From positions 2,976,001 through 3,040,000 of the forward strand of contig NZ_CP054706.1 in NCBI RefSeq assembly GCF_016495865.1: a DNA stretch of 64,000 nucleotides, given 5' to 3'. A program made the translations under genes and the position numbers. The notes under the pieces were generated by a model. It was not told where the DNA came from. It was given only the letters and a program-made list of their open reading frames with translations, and did not search any database. Source of the DNA: Salicibibacter cibi. GTDB lineage: Bacteria; Bacillota; Bacilli; Bacillales; Marinococcaceae. Shown one piece after another: positions 52,987-61,420 of this stretch (position 1 is its first letter; each line of letters begins with the position of its first letter).

Positions 52987-53439
52987 TTATTTCTTTTTCT
53001 TATTGGTTTTTTCAGCATCAGATTTGATATCTACGTCTGAACCAAATTCGGTTTGCAAATTTTTCACGGCGGGATTGTCAGTACTTGAATCCTCATTTGG
53101 CAAAACGTTCCTCTCCATGTATAAGTGGAAAAATCCTTCGCCGGCGGCAATAAAGAAAGCTGAAGCAATGCAATATAAAACAAGTCCTTCAAACGGGAAT
53201 AAAGCTGCACCCAATGCCCATAATCCTGCCCATACAAGGACAAAATCTACGACGGTCGCCAATGTATTTCCGAAGTTTTTCAACAAATACAAATCACCGA
53301 CGAGAAACGAAACACCAGTGAGGACAACACTGACGAGCAGTATATTCGCAAACGAAACCCCGCCGAACAACCCTAGAAAAAACCATGACACAAAAGTAAT
53401 CATAATCAATTTAATGATCAAGGCACCAACATACCTCAA
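52987..53439 (-). CDS. DUF2512-like small membrane protein
   Basis: The probable product is 150 residues, starting at TTG 53439 behind AAAGGGGG, with four hydrophobic segments (GALIIKLIMITFVSWFFLGL and three more) and a charged Lys-rich tail. This matches the DUF2512 (YndM-type) membrane family in layout. In-frame starts farther upstream add a polar segment that runs back into the glpP coding region and are unlikely. Function unknown. Confidence 0.6.
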   Translation of the reverse strand: MRYVGALIIKLIMITFVSWFFLGLFGGVSFANILLVSVVLTGVSFLVGDLYLLKNFGNTLATVVDFVLVWAGLWALGAALFPFEGLVLYCIASAFFIAAGEGFFHLYMERNVLPNEDSSTDNPAVKNLQTEFGSDVDIKSDAEKTNKKKK

Positions 53440-53530
53440 TGTAGCAACCCCCTTTTCATCTATTAGCTTGTCCTGTTTTTGGTTCATTACCCATGAACGG
53501 ACAATAATGGATGACCAAGGAGGGGAAATT

Positions 53531-54094
53531 CTACGTCCGGAAAGCTTCCCAAAGGTCTTGCCGAGATGTTGTAACCGCTCTTGCTCCGCCTTCGATAGCT
53601 TGTCTGACATCATTGTCGGTTTCGATCAGCCCGCCTGCAATAACGTCAATTTCCGTTTCCTCGTGTACTTTGCGGATGTAGGAAGGGATAATGCCCGGAA
53701 GCAGCTCAATCACATCCGGCCCAACCGTTTCGGCCAGTTGATAACTCGTGTGAAGGGCGATTGTGTCCAAAAGGAACATCCGCTGAATCGCCATGATATT
53801 ATTCTTTTTAGCGATTCGGAGCATATCGCCCCGCGTAGAAATAATACCCGCGGGTTTAATCGTTTGAGACAGAAATTCCGCCGCATACCGATCGCTTTTA
53901 AGTCCTTGTACAAGATCCGCGTGGATGATCATTTTTTTATGCGCTTCCCGTGCCGCTTTCTTCATTCTGGCAAGTTGGGAGATGTGAACTTCCAATACAA
54001 CAAAAAATGCATCCTCTCGTTTTAATACACGTTCAAAATCCTTCATCTCTTTTACAGCCGGAATGATTTTCTGTCCATCAAACACATCCATCAC
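53531..54094 (-). CDS. glpP: Glycerol-3-phosphate-responsive antiterminator GlpP
   Basis: The 187-residue TIM-barrel-like protein has the GlpP family blocks FFVVLEVHISQLARMKKAAR, IHADLVQGLKSDRYAAEFL, GIISTRGDMLRIAKKNNIMA, RMFLLDTIALHTS, and EIDVIAGGLIETDNDV. GlpP binds glycerol-3-phosphate and a leader RNA to prevent termination before glpD and glpFK. The frame starts at GTG 54094 or ATG 54091. The only good ribosome-binding site (GGAGAGG) belongs to the right end of the tnpB element inserted immediately upstream. Two paralogues lie at 58920 and 59518. Confidence 0.85.
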   Translation of the reverse strand: MMDVFDGQKIIPAVKEMKDFERVLKREDAFFVVLEVHISQLARMKKAAREAHKKMIIHADLVQGLKSDRYAAEFLSQTIKPAGIISTRGDMLRIAKKNNIMAIQRMFLLDTIALHTSYQLAETVGPDVIELLPGIIPSYIRKVHEETEIDVIAGGLIETDNDVRQAIEGGARAVTTSRQDLWEAFRT

Positions 54095-54096
54095 CT

Positions 54097-55560
54097 GTGA
54101 ACCTCTCCTCCTAAATCAAAGATTTTGATGGAGCATCCCTTATCTTAAATACGGCACAAACAAAAGCGGCTAAGACGAATTCGGCGACTCTAATGCTTTC
54201 GTAAGGCTAATTAATGAAGACAGGGTCGTATATGTCCTTTTTGCCACATCAGCTACTTTTGCCTGAAGGGACAACCATTTCGTTTCCGACATGGATTTCT
54301 GAATGCCACGAACAAAATATCGCGCGCCGATGTTATATGATGCTGATAAATCGGCATGATAGACTTTTCCACTTGAAAATGTGGCGATGTCTTTTTTCCA
54401 ATTTCGCTCGACTTCTCCGGAGCCATCAAATGCCAACTTGCTTGTATTACGAGCATTCACTCTCGACATACGCATACCGAGATAATGCGCCATCTCCGTC
54501 ACCTTGTTCTGAATCCCTTTCTTTCGCCAGTAACGGAGTTTGAAGCGAAGTTTCTTTGCGCCCCAAAACACTTTCGGTGTTTTCATTTTATCAAGGTACT
54601 CAAAAACAATAACATCACAATCATTCTCGCTCGCAAATGTAATAATTTCATGCGACGTATTATTCACGATGTGCTTTTGAAGGCCGTTGATACTACGCCA
54701 AAAATTCGGCGCAGCAATCCAACCGGACGTGCGTTGTGCTTTGCGTAGTTTGTTCGTCAACGTATATAACCGGTCTTTTTCTTTGAGCTGATTGACAAAC
54801 TTACGAGCCAAGACAGTGCCTTTTATATCCACGACTGAACAAACCGCAGAGTTGTTAATTCCGAGATCTACCGCACACACTTTTTGGTCGTTGATTTTTG
54901 TTTTATTTAATGTCACTTTTGATTGATAGCTGAAATTGAGGAAATACTTCTTACCGACTTTAACAAGCGTAGGGTTGCTTTCTTTCCAATCCCAAACGCC
55001 ACGTTTATATAAGTCTTGTTCTTTGAAGATGATATCCACCCATACCCAATCATTGTTATGAAAAATTTTGATTTGAGCTGTTGAATCTGATGTTCGTTTA
55101 AACATATTACCTCGATAAAACACCGGGAATTCCTTGTGTTTTAATTGCAACCTCGGAGGACTCTTTTTGAAATTTTTTCCTTCGGCAAGCGCAATTGCTT
55201 TCTCTTCTTCCCAGTTACATAAATTGGAGCGATAGTTTTTCACTTTCCCAAACGCCGAAGCAATCGTACTCCTGCGAAAGTACGAAGGAAATTTATAAAA
55301 TCGGGCATTAAATGCCCGGTACTTTGGAGAAGGATTTGATGTTGTCGTATGAATGAGCCTTTCCACCGCAGGAACGATGGATTTCATCGTCATCTCATCA
55401 AGGTTATCGAATTCTGTATCTATCACTTCGATAATAAAAGCCAGTGCATCGTTGTAGACATCTAGTGTTGCGTCAAATATACGAGAGTGATTCGTAATCT
55501 TGTGCGACAAGGTTTTGGCTATGTTCACCACCAAACCCTCCCTCGAAAGTTTTCCAAGGT
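54097..55560 (-). mobile_element. IS605-type element carrying only tnpB
   Basis: The right end is well defined: on the minus strand a hairpin (CTCC, ATCAAA, ATC, TTTGAT, GGAG; 54113-54140) is followed by GAGAGGTTCAC ending at 54097, and the decayed copy at 21852 ends at the same TTCAC. The element contains tnpB but no tnpA. The left end is not clear; shared GGAAAACTTT with the remnant at 21.5 kb is at about 55553, so the boundary lies at or beyond 55560. It sits between glpD and glpP, directly against the glpP start. Confidence 0.75.
54170..55534 (-). CDS. tnpB: TnpB (IS605-family RNA-guided nuclease-like protein) without zinc-ribbon cysteines
   Basis: The 454-residue protein has the TnpB layout with an N-terminal wedge/helical region and a RuvC domain. 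Catalytic acidic residues are visible as D in AVDLGINNSAVCS near residue 224, E in VIVFEYLDKMKTPK near residue 310 and D in YHADLSASYNIGARY near residue 392. The zinc ribbon that normally lies between the last two has no cysteines; the positions read KLAFDGSGEVE and TFSSGKV. The frame is intact. TnpB proteins use an RNA made from the element's right end to cut empty sites, helping the element persist. The cysteine-free ribbon is unusual but known RuvC residues are kept. Confidence 0.85.
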   Translation of the reverse strand: MVVNIAKTLSHKITNHSRIFDATLDVYNDALAFIIEVIDTEFDNLDEMTMKSIVPAVERLIHTTTSNPSPKYRAFNARFYKFPSYFRRSTIASAFGKVKNYRSNLCNWEEEKAIALAEGKNFKKSPPRLQLKHKEFPVFYRGNMFKRTSDSTAQIKIFHNNDWVWVDIIFKEQDLYKRGVWDWKESNPTLVKVGKKYFLNFSYQSKVTLNKTKINDQKVCAVDLGINNSAVCSVVDIKGTVLARKFVNQLKEKDRLYTLTNKLRKAQRTSGWIAAPNFWRSINGLQKHIVNNTSHEIITFASENDCDVIVFEYLDKMKTPKVFWGAKKLRFKLRYWRKKGIQNKVTEMAHYLGMRMSRVNARNTSKLAFDGSGEVERNWKKDIATFSSGKVYHADLSASYNIGARYFVRGIQKSMSETKWLSLQAKVADVAKRTYTTLSSLISLTKALESPNSS

Positions 55561-55665
55561 TATCTATTTATAACGGAACATTTGTTTGATCTTATTATAC
55601 CTTATACTGTATGCAAAGTCTAATTCTATACTTACCCAAAATGTTTTTAAAAATAAACAGGCCAA

Positions 55666-55736
55666 GACCTTAGCGCCTAACCCCCACTAATTCAAAGATT
55701 TTGAAGGGGAATGCGGCGCTAACTTTTTTGTTCAAA
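55666..55736. repeat. Second copy of the tnpA right-end block, overlapping the glpD stop
   Basis: The block repeats 50811-50881: last tnpA codons (GACCTTAGCGCCTAA), TTAGCGCC/GGCGCTAA stem at 55670-55677 and 55715-55722, CCCC/GGGG and TTCAAA/TTTGAA inner pairs, and TTTTTTGTTCAAA. On the minus strand the glpD stop codon (55721-55719) lies inside it, so the IS end also forms the 3' end and probable terminator of glpD. The rest of 55561-55665 holds no gene. Confidence 0.8.
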
Positions 55737-57377
55737 TGTCATGATTTCCCACATATCATTGAGTTCCGTAACACGTCTTTCTTTTTCTTCCGTTGTCCAC
55801 TGAAGCTTCACGGCCATGGCTTCGACGACTGCATCTTTATTTTCTCGCGCTGTATCGATATCAAACAAAAGATACGACGTGCGGCGAAGTAAAAAATCAA
55901 CCGGAGTAAGCATCATTTCATGTTCCAAGGCGTATCTTAAAGACGCCCAAACAGCTTTCGGAAGCTGAAACCTATCGACCTCATCATCTTCAAGATACAT
56001 GAACACTTGCGAGACGTTGGACCCGTAACGTTCCACCAACTCTCTGGCAGTTTTTTCATCTAGACCAAGTTTCATACCGGCGTTAACGAACGTTTTGTGA
56101 AAAGAAACAAATTCCTGCGAACCGCCAACATCTCCGCCCGAGAGGACAAGATTTTTCGTTTGGCAAGCCGGATAGGATTCTCCCGTTTCCTTTTCCAATT
56201 CCTCGGCGACCATCGAGACAATGGAATCAGCCATTTTACGGTAGCCGGTTAATTTTCCGCCGGCAATCGTCATTAAACCACTTTCCGAGTGAAAAATTTC
56301 GTCTTTGCGGGAAATGTCCGAAGGGTCCTTTCCTTCTTCATGAATGAGCGGGCGTAACCCCGACCAGCTCGATTCCACATCATCTGTGGCGATATGATAG
56401 CCCGGAAACATGGCATTGGTTGCTTTTATAATATAAGCAATATCCTCATCCGTCACCCCCGGTTCGCGCTCGTCCCCTTCATAATCCGTTTCCGTCGTTC
56501 CCACGTAGACTTTGTCTCCCCGCGGAATCGCGAACATCATTCTTCCGTCCTTAAAAGGCGTATCAAAATAAATCGCTTGTTGCAGAGGCAAACGCTTTTT
56601 GGAAAAGACGAGATGAACGCCTTTGGATAAATGAAGCGTTTTTCCGATTTTCGAACGATCCTGCTCTCGTAAGTGATCCACCCACGGGCCGGTCGCATTA
56701 ACAACTTTCTTCGCGTAAATTTTGGACGTCCTATCGGTGGTCACGTCACGGGCAACAACCCCGATCACTTTGCCATTGTCATAAATAAACGACTCCGCCT
56801 TTATATAACTGGCAAGATGTGCACCCTTTTCCGCCGCTGTTTTCGCAACTTCCAACGTTAAGCGAGCATCATCGGTGCGATATTCCACATACATGCCGGC
56901 GCCGCGCAACTGTTTCTCCGCTAATATCGGCTCTTGTTGCTTTGCTTCTTTTGCACCCATCATCGTGCGCCTTTCCGCTTTTTTTACCCCGGCAAGCCGA
57001 TCGTACACCGATAACCCCATCGATGTCGTAAAGGAGCCAAATGTTCCGCCTTTATAAAACGGCAACATCATGCGGATCGGCTCTGTCACATGCGGCGCAT
57101 TTTCGTAAACAATTGCGCGTTCTTTTCCCACTTCCGCCACCGTTTTAATTTCAAAATTCTTCAGGTACCGCAAACCGCCGTGAATAAGCTTCGTGGAACG
57201 GCTCGACGTACCTGCCGCAAAATCCTGCATTTCAATCAGGCCTGTTTTAACCCCCCGGGTTTGGGCATCAAGCGCCGTTCCCACACCTGTAATGCCTCCA
57301 CCGATAACCAACAGATCTAAATTCGTCTTACTCATATGTTCAATAGCCATGTCTCGTGATTGTGCAGAAAAAACCAA
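55719..57377 (-). CDS. glpD: Glycerol-3-phosphate dehydrogenase (aerobic, FAD)
   Basis: The 552-residue protein has the FAD fold LDLLVIGGGITGVGTALDAQ, then AAGTSSRSTKLIHGGLRYLK, GVHLVFSKKRLPL and GGKLTGYRKMADS, all standard GlpD motifs. It oxidises glycerol-3-phosphate to dihydroxyacetone phosphate, passing electrons to menaquinone. TTG 57377 has GGAGGG six bases upstream. The last five residues (FEQKS) and the stop are encoded by an IS200-type right-end repeat. A terminator leader for GlpP control lies upstream. glpF and glpK are not in the window. Confidence 0.93.
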   Translation of the reverse strand: MVFSAQSRDMAIEHMSKTNLDLLVIGGGITGVGTALDAQTRGVKTGLIEMQDFAAGTSSRSTKLIHGGLRYLKNFEIKTVAEVGKERAIVYENAPHVTEPIRMMLPFYKGGTFGSFTTSMGLSVYDRLAGVKKAERRTMMGAKEAKQQEPILAEKQLRGAGMYVEYRTDDARLTLEVAKTAAEKGAHLASYIKAESFIYDNGKVIGVVARDVTTDRTSKIYAKKVVNATGPWVDHLREQDRSKIGKTLHLSKGVHLVFSKKRLPLQQAIYFDTPFKDGRMMFAIPRGDKVYVGTTETDYEGDEREPGVTDEDIAYIIKATNAMFPGYHIATDDVESSWSGLRPLIHEEGKDPSDISRKDEIFHSESGLMTIAGGKLTGYRKMADSIVSMVAEELEKETGESYPACQTKNLVLSGGDVGGSQEFVSFHKTFVNAGMKLGLDEKTARELVERYGSNVSQVFMYLEDDEVDRFQLPKAVWASLRYALEHEMMLTPVDFLLRRTSYLLFDIDTARENKDAVVEAMAVKLQWTTEEKERRVTELNDMWEIMTFEQKS

Positions 57378-57424
57378 TTCAATCCCTCCGTTCGCATTTA
57401 CAACATTTGAAAACTTATCTACAT

Positions 57425-57488
57425 AAAAAAGATCACAGGCCTCTCAACAGACGTATGGTCCACCCGCCTGTTTGATAGCTGTGATCTT
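57425..57488 (-). promoter_or_regulatory. glpD leader terminator, probable GlpP antitermination target
   Basis: On the minus strand AAGATCACAG (57488-57479) pairs with CTGTGATCTT (57438-57429), with a further inner pairing of CAAACAG with CTGTTG, and is followed by a T-run at 57430-57425. This terminator, about 50 bases before the glpD start, is the arrangement at which GlpP acts in B. subtilis. Confidence 0.75.
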
Positions 57489-57600
57489 CTCATTGACTCT
57501 GATCATTGCTTATTAACTTATCTTTAGTATACGGGAAATCTTTTTTGGCGTAAAGGCAAGAATACGCAATTTAAGCGTTTATACTTCTCTAAGCATAGCC

Positions 57601-58850
57601 TCAGAGTTTTTCTTTTGCCATGGAATTAGCTTCCATAATAAGATAAGCCCTACAAGCAATATTCCACATCCAATGTAGAGTTTCATATCCGAAATGAAAA
57701 GACAGGAGAAAAAAACCAATTGCAGGTCCACACGCGGCACCGAAATCTTGCACAACAGAATAATAAGTGAAAAAACGAACCCGGTTGCCGGATGAGGATA
57801 CATCAACGGCGATGGCATCTGTTAGTGTGGTGAGCGCCGTACAAGCAACAAGTACAATGAGTACAATCAAAATCCAAACCAAAGGCAGGAAATCAAACGG
57901 AATCAATAAGAAACTTACGGTGCCTACAGATCATGACCCAATAAATATCGGTAATCTGCCATATATTCCATCAGACCAACGTCCGGTTTGCTTGGCTAAA
58001 AATGGTTCCCATCCCCATCTTAGAGCTTGCAATGCCCCTGACAATGCAGCTGCGGTGATAACTATCTCCCAATTTTGGATTTCTTCCCCATAATGATAAA
58101 CAACGAGAGATGAAAGTGTACCCATAAAAACACCCTGTACTAAAAAAGTAATTAAAAAACCGGTGCTCATGATTAAAGGATTCTTTGCCAACACGTGTAT
58201 TCCAAAAAAACCCTCCGCTCTTCTACGTTCTCCGGGTTTCTCCTTTCGTTCATTTTTAAAATAAGCTATCAATAAAATTACTCCAGCAGCTGACACTACC
58301 CCAAATGAGATTGATACCCAAGACAAACCAAATATTGGTGTCAATGCACCACCTACGAGCATTCCAACGAGACTCCCTAATCGATGAAGGCCGTTGTACA
58401 CACCCATGGCTTCTCCTTGCTTTCCCTGTCCCCCATGGATTGCTACTGCCGATAAACCTCCAATCCTCAAAAATGACCAGGCCAAACCCCATAAAGCACG
58501 TAAAATGAACCAAGCCGCAAATCCTGAAACGATCCCATATCCAGCTGTTGTCATCACACTTATAATAACTGCAAATAAAAGTCCGGTTTTCAAGGAAATT
58601 TTTTTGATAAACCCACCCGACAAACGGGTTCAAAGGCAAACGTACTAAACGATTAACAGCAAGCAATACACCTACTTGCCATAATCTATCTTACCCTGCT
58701 TCTCTCCAATAAATAGGAAGCACAATGTAAAGCATAGAATCTCCAAGTAAGCAAAATGCAGTGACCAAAGCAATGGTAGCAATGCTTCTATTCGGTTTCC
58801 TCTTCTCGTCCGAAATTTGAAAACTCTCCTATAGCAAGTCCATAAAAATG
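57601..58850 (-). pseudogene. Frameshifted MFS transporter
   Basis: Pieces in successive frames assemble into one major facilitator protein: ATIALVTAFCLLGDSMLY near 58790, VNRLVRLPLNPFVGWVY near 58640, a long second piece 58623-57931 from LLFAVIISVMTTAGYGIV to GRLPIFIGS, and the C-terminal piece 57906-57601 with LTTLTDAIAVDVSSSGNRVR. Stops or frameshifts separate them near 58690, 58615 and 57930, so it is not translated as a whole. The original substrate is unknown. It separates glpD from the GlpP paralogues. Confidence 0.8.
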
Positions 58851-58919
58851 CAAAGCCCACGAATTAATGGTAAAATACAGTAAAGAATCAATAGCATATA
58901 TATAAAGGACTTTTTACCA

Positions 58920-59495
58920 ATGAAAAAAAATCTACATTTAAATGATATTGTCCAGTCACAAGTAATCTCTGCTATCGACACTAAGGATAAAATTCCGATA
59001 GCAATTAATAGCGGGTGTAATGTAGCTTTTCTTTTAACTGGCGATATCCTTTTACTCCCTTCATATATAAAACAACTCCATGATGCAGGAATTTACGTTT
59101 TTGTTCATATGGATTTTATTGAGGGGCTTGCAAACGATAAAAGTGCTATTGATTATATCGTAAAAGAAATAAATCCAATTGGCATTATTTCCACAAAAAG
59201 CTTTGTAATTAAATTAGCAAAAAAACAAGGACTCCAAACGATTCAACGATTATTTTTGATTGATGGAAATGCAGTGAATAAAGGAATCGAAGTTACGCAA
59301 ATTTCAAAACCGAACGCTATCGAATTGCTACCCGGTATCATTCCTAAAGTTATCGATCAATTCACCAAAAAGAGCGAGCTCCCCATCATTGCCGGGGGGC
59401 TTATTGAGCATCCCGAGGAAATTCATACTGCCCTCGAAGCTGGTGCGCTCGCTGTCTCTACAGGAGCACAGACATTATGGAATCAAGGTCTCTAG
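58920..59495 (+). CDS. GlpP-like antiterminator, paralogue 2
   Basis: The 191-residue protein has every GlpP block: CNVAFLLTGDILLLPSYIKQ, VHMDFIEGLANDKSAIDYI, GIISTKSFVIKLAKKQGLQT, QRLFLIDGNAVNKG, AIELLPGIIPKVI, and PIIAGGLIEHPEEIHTALEA. ATG 58920 follows AAAGGAC. It faces paralogue 3, with the two stop codons 22 bases apart. It is nearer in sequence to paralogue 3 than to glpP at 53531. The ligand may differ from glycerol-3-phosphate; the target RNA is unknown. Confidence 0.8.
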   Translation: MKKNLHLNDIVQSQVISAIDTKDKIPIAINSGCNVAFLLTGDILLLPSYIKQLHDAGIYVFVHMDFIEGLANDKSAIDYIVKEINPIGIISTKSFVIKLAKKQGLQTIQRLFLIDGNAVNKGIEVTQISKPNAIELLPGIIPKVIDQFTKKSELPIIAGGLIEHPEEIHTALEAGALAVSTGAQTLWNQGL

Positions 59496-59517
59496 GGGCA
59501 CGTGTAATTACACCACT

Positions 59518-60096
59518 CTACAGTCCAGCATTCCAAAGATCATTCGAAGTCATTGACACTGCCAGTGCTCCAGTTTCTAATGCTACATGGATTTCTTGTT
59601 TTGTATCAATGAGTCCCCCAACTATTATCGGCAAATGACTCGCAGTCGCAAACTGATCGATCGCTTTTGGAAGAACTCCCGGCATTAACTCTATCGCATC
59701 AGGTTTTGAATCGCTAACCATTTGAAGTCCCTTAGTGATTGCATTCCTATCTATAATGAACAATCTTTGAACGGTTAATAAATTATATTTTTTCGCGATT
59801 TTAATAATGTAACTCTTCGTAGTGATAATGCCTGTTGGTTTAACTTTTTCCACGATGAACTTTATTGCACTTCTATCATTTGAAAGCCCTTCTACTAAAT
59901 CCATATGCACGAAAACACGTACATTTGATTCTTTTAGCTTTGTTACATAATGTGGCAAAGATAAAATGTTTCCCAGAAGCAAAAAGGCAACATTGCAAGA
60001 TGAATCTATCGCTTCTTGGATTTGATTTTCAGAGCTAATTGCCGCAATAACTTGTGAGTCTATAATATCATCCATTGGAAAAAATAAGCTTGTCAT
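59518..60096 (-). CDS. GlpP-like antiterminator, paralogue 3
   Basis: The 192-residue protein is again a complete GlpP homologue: CNVAFLLLGNILSLPHYVTK, VHMDLVEGLSNDRSAIKFI, GIITTKSYIIKIAKKYNLLT, RLFIIDRNAITKG, AIELMPGVLPKAI, PIIVGGLIDTKQEIHVALET. It lies 18 bases after the HAD phosphatase gene and downstream of the ABC importer genes on the same strand, so it looks like the dedicated regulator of that cluster. ATG 60085 (MDDII) is an alternative start to 60096. Confidence 0.8.
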   Translation of the reverse strand: MTSLFFPMDDIIDSQVIAAISSENQIQEAIDSSCNVAFLLLGNILSLPHYVTKLKESNVRVFVHMDLVEGLSNDRSAIKFIVEKVKPTGIITTKSYIIKIAKKYNLLTVQRLFIIDRNAITKGLQMVSDSKPDAIELMPGVLPKAIDQFATASHLPIIVGGLIDTKQEIHVALETGALAVSMTSNDLWNAGL

Positions 60097-60114
60097 AGTA
60101 GCAATCCCTTATTT

Positions 60115-60888
60115 TCAAATATTGAGCAAATCCTTTATGCTGTTTAATACATAATTGGGCTTAATCGTATGGCTATAAGCGGATTCTTCAGATGTAACTC
60201 CTGTTAAAACGAGAACGCTATTCCATCTATGGGAGTTAGCCATTGCGATGTCTGTTTCTAAACGATCGCCCACCATGTAGCAAGAAATTGGTGGTAGTTC
60301 CAATACTTCCTGTATTACATCAACCGCAATGGAAGATGGCTTTCCGGAAATATTCTTAATGCTTTCACCTGTGGCACCTTCGATTGCGCCAATTATCGCT
60401 CCAGTATCAGGCAATGGGCCTGTATCAGTGGGGCAGGTACGATCAGGGTTAGTCGCTATTAATTTTGCTCCCGATTCCCAAGCTCTAAATGCTTGGTGTA
60501 ACTTCTCATAGGTGAAATCACGATCCCAAGAAATAGCAATATAGTCAGCATCTATCGGATTATGCGTTATTGATATATTATGATTTTGCAATTCCTGAAA
60601 TAACGGCCATTCCCCTAATACCCATACCGTGTCATTAACTTTTAACTTTTTTTTGAGATAACGGGAGAGTATATAATTAGAGTTGAAAATTTCATCCAGC
60701 TTAGCATCAACTCCGAAAGCTTCTAATTTTTTTAGGAGGCCATAACGAGAGTACAAGGGATTATTAGAAAGAAATATCACCTTGTCTCCACGCTGCCTCA
60801 AAACATGAAGCGTATTTGCTGCTCCCTCTATTGCTTTTTTTCCTAAATAAATGGTTCCGTCTAAATCAAAGACATAGCCTCTCTTCAA
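60115..60888 (-). CDS. HAD-IIA family phosphatase (NagD/PGP-like)
   Basis: About 257 residues from TTG 60888, which has AGAGGAAG about nine bases upstream; an earlier GTG at 60933 is also in frame. Motif I is VFDLDGTIYLGKKAIEGA, motif II VIFLSNNP, motif III KPSSIAVDVIQE, and motif IV MVGDRLETDIAMANSHRWNS. The C2A-type cap is of normal size. HAD-IIA enzymes dephosphorylate small phosphates including glycerol phosphate, p-nitrophenyl phosphate and nucleotides. Being next to a GlpP-like regulator and an importer, glycerol phosphate or another organophosphate is a reasonable but untested substrate. Confidence 0.82.
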   Translation of the reverse strand: MKRGYVFDLDGTIYLGKKAIEGAANTLHVLRQRGDKVIFLSNNPLYSRYGLLKKLEAFGVDAKLDEIFNSNYILSRYLKKKLKVNDTVWVLGEWPLFQELQNHNISITHNPIDADYIAISWDRDFTYEKLHQAFRAWESGAKLIATNPDRTCPTDTGPLPDTGAIIGAIEGATGESIKNISGKPSSIAVDVIQEVLELPPISCYMVGDRLETDIAMANSHRWNSVLVLTGVTSEESAYSHTIKPNYVLNSIKDLLNI

Positions 60889-61039
60889 TTTTGCCACTTC
60901 CTCTATAAATAAATAGGACTTTATAACACACACTCGCTTATTCTAAAAATTTCGTGGGTGTTCGATGAAGCTGTCTGTTGCTCACCCGAGAACAATGCAT
61001 AGAAAGCTATTCTGTCATCCGGTGCCCTTAAAACGTTTA

Positions 61040-61345
61040 GAATCGTACCGATCTAGCCAATTCCCGCCATCCATTAACAGTTTTTGCAGATCTGGAGACA
61101 GCTGTTCAAATATTTTTCATGCCTTCCCGGAGTTCAGGATAGGCGCCCTTCGAGAGATTCCTACAGCATATCGTCCGTCTTTCATCATCTGAGCGATCAT
61201 GTGCGCATCTTTGACCGATAAACTGTCAGCGAATTCTTTGGTTTTTCCTTGACGCACACCGAATTCACGACGCAATGATCTTTGATTCAAAATTAAACTA
61301 ATAGTGACCAGTGACCGGTCGGGTTCATACCCCAGGAGCATACAT
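61040..61345 (-). pseudogene. Probable IS110-type transposase remnant
   Basis: The minus strand encodes VRQGKTKEFADSLSVKDAHM with IAQMMKDGRYAVG, which resembles the K-D-A-x-x-I-A-x-x-x-x-D-G-R-Y segment of IS110-family transposases, followed by short continuation in another frame. No start, catalytic N-terminus or C-terminus is present. It lies between the permease and phosphatase genes and may have split an operon. Family assignment is tentative; the rest of 60934-61420 holds nothing else. Confidence 0.4.
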
Positions 61346-61420
61346 GTTATGACGTGCCGTATGATCCTAATGGGACCTATTTTTTGTTAATCCTCAAATT
61401 CTTTCCTGACAGAAATGCTC

